This document shows positions 1 through 7,929 of a DNA stretch of 35,852 nucleotides, piece by piece (the stretch's first letter is position 1; each line of letters starts with the position of its first letter). Source of the stretch: Oscillospiraceae bacterium. GTDB lineage: Bacteria; Bacillota; Clostridia; Oscillospirales; CAG-272. Below the pieces are notes generated by a model, which had not been told where the DNA came from, did not search any database, and was given only the letters and a program-made list of their open reading frames with translations. The DNA is taken from positions 1 through 35,852 of the forward strand of contig SVSA01000013.1 of the NCBI GenBank assembly GCA_015064545.1, in the 5' to 3' direction. The translations under genes were made by a program, and so were the position numbers.

Positions 1-57
1 AGATGTGGCTTTGTCCACGGTCCCTTTAACCTGATATGGGTAATGCCAACGTAGGGA
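1..57 (+). promoter_or_regulatory. TPP (thiamine pyrophosphate) riboswitch aptamer, 3' part
   Basis: The conserved 3' half of the THI element is visible: the ACCTGAT core at 29-35, followed by GGGTAATGCCAACGTAGGGA (38-57), close to the family consensus. TCCCT at 21-25 can pair with AGGGA at 53-57. The 5' half of the aptamer lies outside the window. It sits just upstream of a terminator and thiT, the expected arrangement for thiamine-repressed expression. Confidence 0.93.
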
Positions 58-91
58 GATTATGTTATGCCGCGCGAAATCGAAAAACGTG

Positions 92-128
92 CTGCCTCCC
101 CATCGATTGGGGAGGCAGTTTTGTTTTC
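92..128 (+). terminator. Riboswitch-controlled intrinsic terminator
   Basis: A perfect 10-bp stem (CTGCCTCCCC at 92-101 with GGGGAGGCAG at 109-118) encloses a 7-base loop and is followed by TTTTGTTTT. It lies between the TPP aptamer and thiT, so it is probably the expression platform that stops transcription when thiamine pyrophosphate is bound. An anti-terminator pairing was not worked out because the 5' half of the riboswitch is missing. Confidence 0.88.
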
Positions 129-200
129 CTTTTCTCTTCACGATCAATACCATGTTCCGTTGTCACACAATTTTTTCCGTAAAACGGAATGGAGGTATTT

Positions 201-878
201 ATGAATACTGTTATGCAATCCAAGCAACAGCGCACCCGTGCACTTACCGAATCGGCCATTATGGTCGCGCTTGCCACGATCCTCTCACTTTTTAAGCTGT
301 ATGAGCTACCGTGGGGAGGCTCCTTCACGCTGGCTTCTATGCTTCCTCTGGTTGTCGTCGGTTACCGTCATGGCTTCCGTTGGGGACTTCTCTCCTCGCT
401 GGTATACAGCCTCATGCAAATGATGCTCGGCTTCGGCACCATCTCAGCCGCCTTTTTGCCGGGTGACGATCAGATGATCTGGTATCAGGCTGTACTAATG
501 GTAATACTGGATTATGTTTTGGCCTTTTCGCTGATCGGCCTTGCCGGTCTCTTTCGTGATAAGAATCATCCTTCACGTTCCATGGCACTGGGCGCACTGG
601 TCGGCACATGCGGACGCTTTGTGATGCACTTCTTCTCGGGTTGGATTCTTTGGGGCGCATGGGCCTCCTACTTCTTCGAGGACATGGATGCCACCACGGG
701 AGGCACCTTTGGTGCTTGGGTGTTAAACCACTTCAGCGGACAAGGACTCGGCGCCTTCTATTCCCTCATCTATAACGCCTTTTATATGGTGCCCGAAATC
801 TTGATTACCGTTCTGCTCGCCATTCTGATCGGCCGCATTCCTCAAATTCGGCAGAACGCTGTTTTCCCCGAAAGCTGA
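201..878 (+). CDS. thiT: ECF transporter S-component for thiamine, ThiT (YuaJ family)
   Basis: This is a 225-residue, very hydrophobic protein with about six membrane segments. It is the substrate-binding S-component of an energy-coupling factor importer, which captures thiamine and uses the shared EcfA/A'/T module encoded elsewhere. The family signature PWGGS followed by LASMLPL is at about residues 37-50. The length fits ThiT proteins. An ATG at 189 is in frame, but GGAGG at 191-195 sits 5 bases before the ATG at 201, so 201 is the start. The upstream TPP riboswitch supports the thiamine specificity independently. The gene is followed directly by a bidirectional terminator and stands alone. 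Confidence 0.94.
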   Translation: MNTVMQSKQQRTRALTESAIMVALATILSLFKLYELPWGGSFTLASMLPLVVVGYRHGFRWGLLSSLVYSLMQMMLGFGTISAAFLPGDDQMIWYQAVLMVILDYVLAFSLIGLAGLFRDKNHPSRSMALGALVGTCGRFVMHFFSGWILWGAWASYFFEDMDATTGGTFGAWVLNHFSGQGLGAFYSLIYNAFYMVPEILITVLLAILIGRIPQIRQNAVFPES

Positions 879-978
879 GTTTCTTTTTCGCGCGGCAATC
901 TTGAGAAGCGATTGAATATCTGAACCACGTTTCAAGAAACAACGTTAAGTCAGTCAGAAGGAACAATATTATCATCAA

Positions 979-1011
979 AAAAGAGCCATCACAGTACGTG
1001 ATGGCTCTTTT
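979..1011. terminator. Bidirectional terminator between thiT and livF
   Basis: A 14-bp perfect stem (979-992 with 998-1011) with a 5-base loop has A-rich sequence on its left and T-rich sequence on its right, so it can end transcription from both sides. It lies between the convergent thiT (plus) and liv (minus) units. Confidence 0.85.
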
Positions 1012-1052
1012 GGTAGACCGAAAAAAACTTAATGCGTTTTGTCCATGTAGGC

Positions 1053-1751
1053 TTAACCGCCGAGATATGCCTTCTTAATCTTATCGCTGGCAGCCAGCTC
1101 CTCGCCGGTGCCGCTGAGGGCAATACGCCCCGATTCGAGAACATAAGCGCGGTCGGCGATGGCAAGCGCCTTTTCGGCATTCTGCTCAACCAGAAGAATA
1201 GTCGTGCCAGCAGTATGAAGCTCCTTAATAATACCGAAAATCTGATCCACAAGGATCGGCGCCAAGCCCATCGACGGCTCATCCAGCATGAGCAGCTTCG
1301 GCTTACTCATCAGAGCACGGCCAATCGCAAGCATCTGCTGTTCACCGCCGGAAAGGGTGCCGGCGATCTGATTTTTTCGCTCTTCCAAACGGGGGAAGCG
1401 ACGGAAAATATCGGCAATATCACTCTTAAAATTATCCTTACGAATATAAGCACCCATCTCAAGATTTTCGAGCACGGTCATCTGCAAGAAGATGCGGCGT
1501 CCCTCCGGCACATGGGCAAGGCCCTTGGCCAAAAGCTTATGCGCCTCGGTGTGAGAGATCGTCTCATCATGGAAGGAAATCGAGCCGGTACGGGCGCGAA
1601 GCAGACCGGAAACGGTTTTCAGAATGGTCGATTTACCGGCACCGTTGGCACCAATCAACGCAACAATCTCACCGTCATTAACCTCAAAGGACACATCCTT
1701 AATCGCATGGATCTTGCCATAATAGACGTTAATATGATCAACCTTTAACAT
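1053..1751 (-). CDS. livF: Branched-chain amino acid ABC transporter, ATP-binding protein LivF
   Basis: This 232-residue cytoplasmic ATPase is the last gene of the liv operon. Walker A GANGAGKST is at residues 34-42, followed by the ABC signature LSGGEQQ and Walker B LLMLDEPSMGLAP. The LDEPS(M)GLAP form is typical of LivF. With LivG it powers import through LivH/LivM. The ATG lies six bases past the livG stop. An AAAGGA site overlapping the end of livG serves as ribosome binding site, with a slightly long spacing of about 12 bases. Length and motifs match the family. Exact substrate preference (Leu/Ile/Val or another amino acid or amide) cannot be read from the ATPase. Confidence 0.93.
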   Translation of the reverse strand: MLKVDHINVYYGKIHAIKDVSFEVNDGEIVALIGANGAGKSTILKTVSGLLRARTGSISFHDETISHTEAHKLLAKGLAHVPEGRRIFLQMTVLENLEMGAYIRKDNFKSDIADIFRRFPRLEERKNQIAGTLSGGEQQMLAIGRALMSKPKLLMLDEPSMGLAPILVDQIFGIIKELHTAGTTILLVEQNAEKALAIADRAYVLESGRIALSGTGEELAASDKIKKAYLGG

Positions 1752-1756
1752 AATGA

Positions 1757-2602
1757 TCAGCCGTCCTTTCTGCCCAGGTAGGCCTCAATCACCTGCGGAT
1801 TCGCCTTGATTTCCTCCGGCGATCCCTTGGCAATGACCTTACCGTAGTTAAGAACACAAATACCTTCACAAATACCCATGACCAAGTTCATGTCATGCTC
1901 AATCAGCAGAATGGCAATTTCAAAGGTATCGCGAATCCGACGGATATTCTCCATCAGCTCAGCGGTTTCAGAAGGGTTCATACCGGCCGCAGGCTCGTCA
2001 AGCAGTACAATGGAAGGATTCGTGGCCAAAGCACGCACAATTTCCAGGCGTCGCTGTGCGCCATAGGGCAGGCTTCCTGCCTGATGATCCGCCAGATCGG
2101 CCATGTGGAAGAAATCGAGAAGTTCAAGCGCTCTTGCCTTCGCCTTCTTTTCCTCCTTCTGATAGCCAAACAGGTGCGTCACCGCGGCAAGCATATTCTC
2201 CTTCATTTCGTTGTGAAGGCCAACCAGCACATTATCCAGTACCGACATTTGAGAGAACAGTCGAATATTCTGGAAGGTACGTGCGATACCCATTTTGTTT
2301 ACCTGGTGCGTGGACTTACCGGCGGTATTGTACCCGTCGAGCATGATGCTGCCGCGCGTCGGCTGGTAGACATTGGTCAGAAGATTAAAGACGGTGGTTT
2401 TACCGGCACCATTCGGGCCGATCAATCCGGCAATTTCGGTGCGGCCGATGATCAGCGAAAAATCGTCAACAGCCGTCAAGCCGCCAAAGTCGATACCCAG
2501 ATGACGAGCCTCAAGAATCGGATCCTTGTCAACGTCACGCTCGGGTACAAAGGCATTGGTCGGCAATGGCACGAGGCGGGAGGATTTACTCTTATCCGAC
2601 AT
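1757..2602 (-). CDS. livG: Branched-chain amino acid ABC transporter, ATP-binding protein LivG
   Basis: This 281-residue ABC ATPase carries Walker A GPNGAGKTT at residues 62-70, the family's degenerate signature LPYGAQRR, and Walker B IVLLDEPAAGMNP, all typical of LivG. It pairs with LivF on the cytoplasmic face of the LivHM channel. The ribosome binding site AAGGGGGAG precedes the ATG. An N-terminal extension of roughly 25-30 residues comes before the ABC fold begins near LEARHLGIDF. It is rich in charged residues and prolines and is longer than in the E. coli protein as I know it. The start looks firm, so the extension seems real. Confidence 0.93.
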   Translation of the reverse strand: MSDKSKSSRLVPLPTNAFVPERDVDKDPILEARHLGIDFGGLTAVDDFSLIIGRTEIAGLIGPNGAGKTTVFNLLTNVYQPTRGSIMLDGYNTAGKSTHQVNKMGIARTFQNIRLFSQMSVLDNVLVGLHNEMKENMLAAVTHLFGYQKEEKKAKARALELLDFFHMADLADHQAGSLPYGAQRRLEIVRALATNPSIVLLDEPAAGMNPSETAELMENIRRIRDTFEIAILLIEHDMNLVMGICEGICVLNYGKVIAKGSPEEIKANPQVIEAYLGRKDG

Positions 2603-2605
2603 TGG

Positions 2606-3625
2606 TTACTCCCCCTTCTCTACGGCACTTGCCGTCTTTTTCTTTTTGAAAAACGCCAGCACATTTTTGAGCGTCCAACGTCCCTTGAGCTCAACAAATT
2701 TCGGTGAAGCATTGAGGAGCATGATCGCGATCAGAAGCACCGAATAGGCAAGCATACGGTAGTCCGAGACCTCACGGAGAAGCTCGGGTAATGTACGAAG
2801 CAGGATCGCAGCGATAATCGAACCGCGCACGCTTCCCATACCGCCGAGAACGACGATAACAAGAATTTCGATCGACATATTATAGTCAAAGGTTGTTGCC
2901 TTGACATTGGAGAAAGCATGACCGTAAAGAACGCCGGCCATTCCTGCAAAGAATGCGGCCAAAACAAAGACAAGCAGCTTATAATATGTGACATTAACGC
3001 CACTTGCCTCGGCGGCAATACGGTTATCGCGAATTGCCGTGATGGCGCGTCCGTGACGCGAATTCTTCAGATTCATCATAACGATTACGGTAATGAAAAC
3101 GAGAAGAATACCAAAGGGCAAGAGCGTTTCGGGATCGGAATAGATCGGAAGCGTATTTAAGCCGAGCGCACCACCGGTTACATCAAGGTTTGTAATGACG
3201 TTTTTAATAATCTCACCGCAACCAAGGGTAACAATAGCAAGGTAGTCACCTTTCAAGCGAAGCGCAGGAAGACCGACAAGCAAACCAATCACCGCCGCAA
3301 GCAAGCCGCCGACAATCATCGAAATCGGAAGGCTGACAGCGATCGGGAGAACTGTGGAGAGCTTGATCGAAAGCAAGCATCCCGAAAAAAGACCGACCGA
3401 CATAAAGCCCGCATGGCCGAGCGAAAGCTCGCCGAGCAAACCGACAACAAGATTCAGCGAAACAGCAAGTACGATGTAACAGGACAGCGGAACCGCCATA
3501 TAGTAAAGCTGTCTGCTAAGTCCGCCGCCGTAGAGCAACACCGAAACCAGGACATAAAAGGCAACCAGAAGATAGACGGTCACCGCGTTTCGTGAGAAGA
3601 ATCGTTTGGCAAAGGATGTTTTCAT
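2606..3625 (-). CDS. livM: Branched-chain amino acid ABC transporter permease LivM
   Basis: This 339-residue polytopic membrane protein is one half of the transport channel. It shows the LivM/LivH-type run LSLGHAGFMSVG in the first third and GGMGSVRGSIIAA in the last third, both typical of this permease family. The frame opens with a GTG at 3643 overlapping the end of livH. The ATG at 3625 is preferred because AAGGTG lies about 8 bases upstream. The gene begins four bases after the livH stop, so the two are probably translationally coupled. The C-terminal tail is lysine-rich. Confidence 0.92.
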   Translation of the reverse strand: MKTSFAKRFFSRNAVTVYLLVAFYVLVSVLLYGGGLSRQLYYMAVPLSCYIVLAVSLNLVVGLLGELSLGHAGFMSVGLFSGCLLSIKLSTVLPIAVSLPISMIVGGLLAAVIGLLVGLPALRLKGDYLAIVTLGCGEIIKNVITNLDVTGGALGLNTLPIYSDPETLLPFGILLVFITVIVMMNLKNSRHGRAITAIRDNRIAAEASGVNVTYYKLLVFVLAAFFAGMAGVLYGHAFSNVKATTFDYNMSIEILVIVVLGGMGSVRGSIIAAILLRTLPELLREVSDYRMLAYSVLLIAIMLLNASPKFVELKGRWTLKNVLAFFKKKKTASAVEKGE

Positions 3626-3629
3626 AGTC

Positions 3630-4517
3630 TTACACCTTCTCACTGATTTTTTTGCCGAGGAGACCGGTCGGCTTCACGACAAGGACAATAACCAGCACAA
3701 GGAAGACGATAGCGTCTGACCACAGTGTGGAAATATAGGCCTTGGCAAACTGCTCAATAACGCCGAGCAGAACGCCGCCGAGCATAGCACCGGGAATTGA
3801 TCCGATACCGCCGAACACCGCCGCCGTAAAGGCCTTGATGCCGGGCATGGAGCCGGTGGTAGGCTTGATGTATTTATAGGCACCGCCGTAGAAAACCGAG
3901 GCAACGGCCGCAAGAATCGAGCCAATTGCAAAGGTGACGGTAATTGTCTTATTGACCGAGATGCCCATCAGCTCTGCCGCTTCTTTATCCTCCGAAACCG
4001 CGCGCATGGCCTTACCCATACGAGTTCCGTTGATGAAAATTGTCAAGGCGATCATAATCAGAATGGTAACGACAAGCGTAATTAAGGTAATCCCGTTGAT
4101 CAGGACATCCCCGATATAGATCGGCTTGATCGCATCAAAGAAATCAAGATGAAACGATTTTTGCTGAGAGCCAAAAATGAGAAGTGCCAGATTCTGGAGA
4201 AGATAGCTGACACCGATCGCCGTAATCAGCACCGAAAGAGAGGGTGCTTTACGGAGGGGACGATAGGCCAGAAATTCAATGGTTACGCCGAGAACGGCAC
4301 AAACCACGATACTGACAACAACCGCAACGATCCCCGGAATATTCGTCGAAAGTGCTACGGTAGAAATCACCGAATAAGCACCGACCATGATAATATCACC
4401 GTGTGCAAAATTCAGCATCTTGGCGATACCGTAAACCATGGTATAACCGAGGGCAATCAAGGCATAAATACTGCCGAGACTGAGACCGCTCACAAGTGTT
4501 TGAATAAATTCAGTCAT
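3630..4517 (-). CDS. livH: Branched-chain amino acid ABC transporter permease LivH
   Basis: This 295-residue membrane protein starts with FIQTLVSGLSLGSIYALIAL and contains GYTMVYGIAKMLNFAHGDIIM, the hallmark stretch of LivH permeases. A second family motif, FGGIGSIPGAMLGG, lies near residue 240. It forms the channel with LivM. AGGGAG precedes the ATG at a spacing of about 11 bases. A small GCCGC/GCGGC hairpin abuts this ribosome binding site on its 5' side. The gene follows the binding-protein gene after a hairpin that can lower expression of the membrane and ATPase genes relative to the binding protein. Confidence 0.93.
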   Translation of the reverse strand: MTEFIQTLVSGLSLGSIYALIALGYTMVYGIAKMLNFAHGDIIMVGAYSVISTVALSTNIPGIVAVVVSIVVCAVLGVTIEFLAYRPLRKAPSLSVLITAIGVSYLLQNLALLIFGSQQKSFHLDFFDAIKPIYIGDVLINGITLITLVVTILIMIALTIFINGTRMGKAMRAVSEDKEAAELMGISVNKTITVTFAIGSILAAVASVFYGGAYKYIKPTTGSMPGIKAFTAAVFGGIGSIPGAMLGGVLLGVIEQFAKAYISTLWSDAIVFLVLVIVLVVKPTGLLGKKISEKV

Positions 4518-4592
4518 GACACGTTATACTCCCTGCCGCTGTCCGCGGCGATAGAGATGAGAAAAAAGCCAAAAAGCAGTAAAAACAGATAG

Positions 4593-4624
4593 GTGAGAAA
4601 GGCGGGATACCCCGCCTTTCTCAC
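4593..4624 (-). terminator. Intra-operon attenuating terminator after the liv binding-protein gene
   Basis: A 14-bp perfect stem (4593-4606 with 4611-4624) with a 4-base loop lies 20 bases after the binding-protein stop. On the minus strand it is followed by CTATCTGTTTTT, an imperfect U-tract. It probably lets only part of transcription continue into livHMGF. Such hairpins are common where the binding protein is needed in excess. Confidence 0.75.
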
Positions 4625-4644
4625 GGCTCAAACGTATTGGGAAA

Positions 4645-5853
4645 TTATTTTTCGTCGTCGCTACTATAAGCAACAGCAACACCGTCGCGGTATACGAGCG
4701 CCATAGCGTTCTTAACGGTTTCTCCGTCAGCCGTCCAAGTCATGTTACCGGTAACACCGTCAACCTCGATCTTGGTCATAGCTTCAACCAGACGCTTCTG
4801 GAAGTTGGCAACATCAACCTTACCGGCCTCGCCAGAGAAACCTGCCTGCTTCATGGCAGCAGCGATGATGTAGATTGCATCGTAGCCGTCAGCAGCAAAC
4901 TGGTCGGGAGCACTGCCGTGAGCTGTCGTGTAAGCGGAAACAAACTTCTGAACATCGGCCTCGGGCGAATCCGCAGCGAAGGGCGTGAGCATCATCATGC
5001 CCTCAACGTCCTCGTTGGTAACACCCTTGGTGAGGATACCGTCGATACCGTCGCAGCCAAAGAAGGTAACATTGTTCAGACCGTTCGCCTTAGCCTGAGA
5101 AAGGAATACGGCAGCTTCGTCGGCGTAAATCGGAATGAAGACGAGGTCAGCACCGCTGGCCTTGATAGCGTTGATCTGGGTGGAGAAATCGGTTGCACTG
5201 TCCTTGGTGAAGGTCTGCGTAGTTACGATCTCGAGGTTACGGGTAGCAGCCTGAGTCTTGAAGGTTTCATACAGACCGTTGGAATAGTCGATATCGCTCT
5301 GATAGAAAACGGCAACCTTGGTAGCCAGCTGATTGTCAGCAATGAAGTTTGCCGAGATGGTTCCCTGCTGAGGGTCGTTGAAGCAAACGCGGAAAGCGTT
5401 GTCGTTACCGGCAATGGCGTTAAGAGCCGAGCCGGAGGGGGTCAGCAGAAGAATACCGTCCTTCTTGGCAGCAGCAACAATCGAAGCCGTCTCGCCGGAA
5501 AGAACACCGCCGAGCGAAACGCGCATACCGTCGTCGATCAGCTTACCATAAGCGTTAACAGCCTCTTCGGGATCACCCTGGGAGTCTTCGAACTGGAGCT
5601 TGAGCATGATGCCGTTGACACCGCCGGCAGCATTGATTTCGTCGACAGCGATCTGGCAACCGTTCTTAACCGAAAGACCATAGTTGGCATAAGGGCCGGT
5701 GAGCGGACCGATACCGCCGATGACAAGGGTAACCTTACCGTCAGCACCGACAGCGGGATCGGAAAGCGAGCTACTACCGCCACAAGCGGCAAGGGAAGCC
5801 AACGCCATAACAGCAACGAGCGTCAGCGCCAGGAGTTTGAAGAACTTTTTCAT
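4645..5853 (-). CDS. Branched-chain amino acid ABC transporter substrate-binding lipoprotein
   Basis: This 402-residue type I periplasmic-binding-fold protein of the LivJ/LivK family is first in the liv operon. The N-terminus is a lipoprotein signal peptide with lipobox LAAC and Cys24 as anchor, followed by a Gly/Ser linker. The mature part begins with the family pattern IGGIGPLTGPYANYG and continues with GVNGIMLKLQFEDSQGDP. The frame is open further upstream, but GAGGT seven bases before the ATG at 5853, together with the signal peptide, fixes the start there. A consensus promoter lies just upstream. It is equivalent to livJ or livK; no symbol is given because the ligand is not certain. Confidence 0.93.
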   Translation of the reverse strand: MKKFFKLLALTLVAVMALASLAACGGSSSLSDPAVGADGKVTLVIGGIGPLTGPYANYGLSVKNGCQIAVDEINAAGGVNGIMLKLQFEDSQGDPEEAVNAYGKLIDDGMRVSLGGVLSGETASIVAAAKKDGILLLTPSGSALNAIAGNDNAFRVCFNDPQQGTISANFIADNQLATKVAVFYQSDIDYSNGLYETFKTQAATRNLEIVTTQTFTKDSATDFSTQINAIKASGADLVFIPIYADEAAVFLSQAKANGLNNVTFFGCDGIDGILTKGVTNEDVEGMMMLTPFAADSPEADVQKFVSAYTTAHGSAPDQFAADGYDAIYIIAAAMKQAGFSGEAGKVDVANFQKRLVEAMTKIEVDGVTGNMTWTADGETVKNAMALVYRDGVAVAYSSDDEK

Positions 5854-5913
5854 GATTCTTACCTCGTGTTTTTTGTGAGGTGTTAAGCACCTCAATAGAT
5901 TTTAATAAGATAA

Positions 5914-5942
5914 ATTATAGCGAAAAAGACATTGTTTGTCAA
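5914..5942 (-). promoter_or_regulatory. Sigma-A promoter of the liv operon
   Basis: On the minus strand there is a perfect TTGACA (5942-5937), a 17-base spacer and a perfect TATAAT (5919-5914). This implies a leader of roughly 50-55 bases before the binding-protein start. No amino-acid-sensing riboswitch or operator was recognised in that short leader. Confidence 0.9.
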
Positions 5943-6034
5943 TAGAATTTCAAAAAAAGCGTAAAAAAAGCAAGATTTCCGCTGCTTTCTGGCCTTTTTG
6001 ACTTGTGAAATTGCATTATATTTCAACAATACGC

Positions 6035-6487
6035 TCAAAAAGCGAGTTTCACAACCGCCTTTTTGACATTGGCATAAGCGTTTTCGGGACCGCCACCGGG
6101 ACGGTGAACCTCGCCCGGGAACAGAATCACGAACCAGCCATCCGTCAGGTCGGCCAGAGAATAGGTTTCGGGAGCATCATAGAACGCCACGTCCTTGGTA
6201 TCATAGCGATCCTCGAGCAGCGTAAGTCCTGCCACATCCGAAACATGGATCCATTCCCGTCCGGCAATGATAAACTGCACATCGGTATAGCGCTTGTGGT
6301 TCTCAAAGCGGCAAAGATCAGGGGATTTGGTCATGTAGGACTGTACCGAAACATAGTTGTCTCCGGAAAGCTCATAGCGCTTTTCCTCGGTTTCGGGAGT
6401 CAGGGTAGCAAGAAACGCGGCCGCCTCTTGCAGGCCGGGGCAGATTGCCTCGTATTTGCCAATGTTTTTCAGCGAATCAATAATCAT
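6035..6487 (-). CDS. YhcH/YjgK/YiaL family protein (DUF386)
   Basis: This 150-residue cupin-type protein matches the YhcH/NanQ/YiaL family. Characteristic stretches include HKRYTDVQFIIAGREWI, WFVILFPGEVHRPG near residue 120 and a lysine-rich end. Members are linked to sialic acid or other sugar metabolism; E. coli NanQ (YhcH) is described as an N-acetylneuraminate anomerase. No sialic acid genes are nearby, so the substrate here is open. AAGGAGGA eight bases before the ATG at 6487 sets the start, although the frame is open to 6568. It is the last gene of the operon that begins at prfC. Only a weak hairpin (about 5960-5984) follows, so termination is unclear. Confidence 0.85.
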   Translation of the reverse strand: MIIDSLKNIGKYEAICPGLQEAAAFLATLTPETEEKRYELSGDNYVSVQSYMTKSPDLCRFENHKRYTDVQFIIAGREWIHVSDVAGLTLLEDRYDTKDVAFYDAPETYSLADLTDGWFVILFPGEVHRPGGGPENAYANVKKAVVKLAF

Positions 6488-6522
6488 AATGTTCCTCCTT
6501 ATTTGATTCTGAAGAATTGACT

Positions 6523-7380
6523 TTATATGGTCACCGAGAATCGCTCGGCATAGCCACAGGTACGACAAAGCGGCTCCACCGCTACGTGAGCCGAAAAACC
6601 GTCATAAAGCGCCTTGGCCCGCGGAGAAGCCAGCACGGTATCCAAGGAATCGGTAAACAAGTTGCCAAGAGGCATCCTGCCCTCTCCGTCAAGACAGCAT
6701 GGTACAACCGTTCCGTCCGAGAGAATGCCGATTTGAGAGCGAAGCGCATGACAGAAGCGCGGCTGTCGCGTCTCTCTTCCCTCCCCCGGCCAATCAAAAC
6801 GGTCACCCCATTCCAAATGACAGGTCCCCGAAAGGCGGTAGCCCCATCGGTTTGCCTGCCACGGTTCGGGAAAGTGGTCATGAAGTGCCGCTAAAACATC
6901 CTCGTTCAGCCGTCCCTCCGCACCGCGGTTCCAAAGACGCAGGGCGCATACTACCTGCCTTTCGATCGCCGCATCCGCCAAGGCCAGGCAATGATCAAGA
7001 TAGGTCTTCAGCGGAACAGCAAAGGCATTGGCCTCATAGGAATGCAGGGAGAGACTGATTTTTTCAATCACACCGCGCAGGACAAGCGGAATTCCCACCT
7101 CACGGGCAAGAATCCCATTCGAGGTAATCGAAATCCGAAAGCCATGCGCATGGGCGGCTTCGGCAAAGGGTATGACCTCGGGATGCAAAAGCGGTTCGCC
7201 CATCAAGTGAAAAAAGAGTGTGTCGACGCGTCCTTGCAAACGCTCGAGAATCACCAAAAACTCCTGCTTACTCATCCACCGGGCAGGACGTTGATGACCG
7301 GGGCAAAAGGAGCATGCGGCATTACAGCAATTCGTGATTTCAAGATAGGCACGGGAAAACCGACCGGTTTGCAGACTCAT
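6523..7380 (-). CDS. Radical SAM protein with SPASM-like C-terminal domain
   Basis: This 285-residue protein has the radical SAM cluster motif CNAACSFC (Cys19, Cys23, Cys26) at its N-terminus and the GEP motif at 61-63, so it should bind a 4Fe-4S cluster and S-adenosylmethionine. The C-terminal part carries FC (210), SDGTVVPCC (Cys228, Cys229) and LCRTC (Cys272, Cys275), the pattern of a SPASM auxiliary-cluster region with the usual PLGNLF link. Such enzymes modify peptides, proteins or sugars; the substrate is unknown. Its ATG overlaps the stop of the NUDIX gene (ATGA). No ribosome binding site is visible, so translation is probably coupled. No precursor-peptide gene was seen beside it. Confidence 0.88.
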   Translation of the reverse strand: MSLQTGRFSRAYLEITNCCNAACSFCPGHQRPARWMSKQEFLVILERLQGRVDTLFFHLMGEPLLHPEVIPFAEAAHAHGFRISITSNGILAREVGIPLVLRGVIEKISLSLHSYEANAFAVPLKTYLDHCLALADAAIERQVVCALRLWNRGAEGRLNEDVLAALHDHFPEPWQANRWGYRLSGTCHLEWGDRFDWPGEGRETRQPRFCHALRSQIGILSDGTVVPCCLDGEGRMPLGNLFTDSLDTVLASPRAKALYDGFSAHVAVEPLCRTCGYAERFSVTI

Positions 7381-7928
7381 GAGCGCATCAGGCGGGCATA
7401 GACACGAAGCACCGCCGCTTGCGTCTTGGCATCTGCGATATGGCCGGCCATCACCTCTTCCAACAGCGTATCAAACGGCATCAACTCACAGGTCAAGAGC
7501 TCCCCGTCATCGGGGGAAGCGTCTTCAAGGCGTACCCCTTCTGCGAAGTACAGATGAATGACCTCATCGGTATAGGCCGGTGTCGGAAGCAGAGGGCCAA
7601 GATATACGAGCCGATCGGCAACAGCGCCGGTTTCTTCTTTCAGCTCACGACAGGCCGCCGCCTCCGGCGTCTCCTTCGGATTACCGAGTTTTCCTGCCGG
7701 AAGCTCAAGCAGCACTCTGCCTACCGGATAGCGATATTGCTTAACGAGCGGAACACGACGATCCTCCGTCAGCGCCAAAACACAAACTGCGCCGCTATGG
7801 CGAATATATTCTCTTACCGAGGCACTTCCGTCTCCTAAGGTGATTTCATCGCGATATACCCGCAAGAGACGGCCTTGAAACACAGAGGAAGAGCTCACAC
7901 ATTGTTCGATTAATTTCTGATCCTGCAT
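7377..7928 (-). CDS. NUDIX hydrolase, ADP-ribose pyrophosphatase-like
   Basis: This 183-residue enzyme of the ADP-ribose pyrophosphatase (NudF-type) group probably hydrolyses ADP-ribose or a related nucleoside diphosphate. ELPAGKLG precedes the NUDIX box, whose REL.EE.G core is at residues 94-101 (Arg94, Glu95, Glu98, Glu99). The upstream half of the box has one extra residue: six rather than five residues separate Gly79 from Glu86. The start lies one base after the stop of the MATE gene. Its ribosome binding site (AAAGAAAGG) is inside the end of that gene, so the two are co-translated. Family assignment is firm; the exact substrate is inferred. Confidence 0.9.
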   Translation of the reverse strand: MQDQKLIEQCVSSSSVFQGRLLRVYRDEITLGDGSASVREYIRHSGAVCVLALTEDRRVPLVKQYRYPVGRVLLELPAGKLGNPKETPEAAACRELKEETGAVADRLVYLGPLLPTPAYTDEVIHLYFAEGVRLEDASPDDGELLTCELMPFDTLLEEVMAGHIADAKTQAAVLRVYARLMRS

Positions 7929-7929
7929 A

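Noticed and set aside
1032-5886. Long plus-strand open frames opposite the liv genes (for example 1032-1748, 1895-2707, 4918-5886).
   Set aside because: They mirror the coding frames of clear minus-strand genes, lack ribosome binding sites and give products with no family resemblance.
5960-5984. A terminator after the YhcH gene.
   Set aside because: The stem is only about six A/T-rich pairs long; although T's follow on the minus strand, it is too weak to call.
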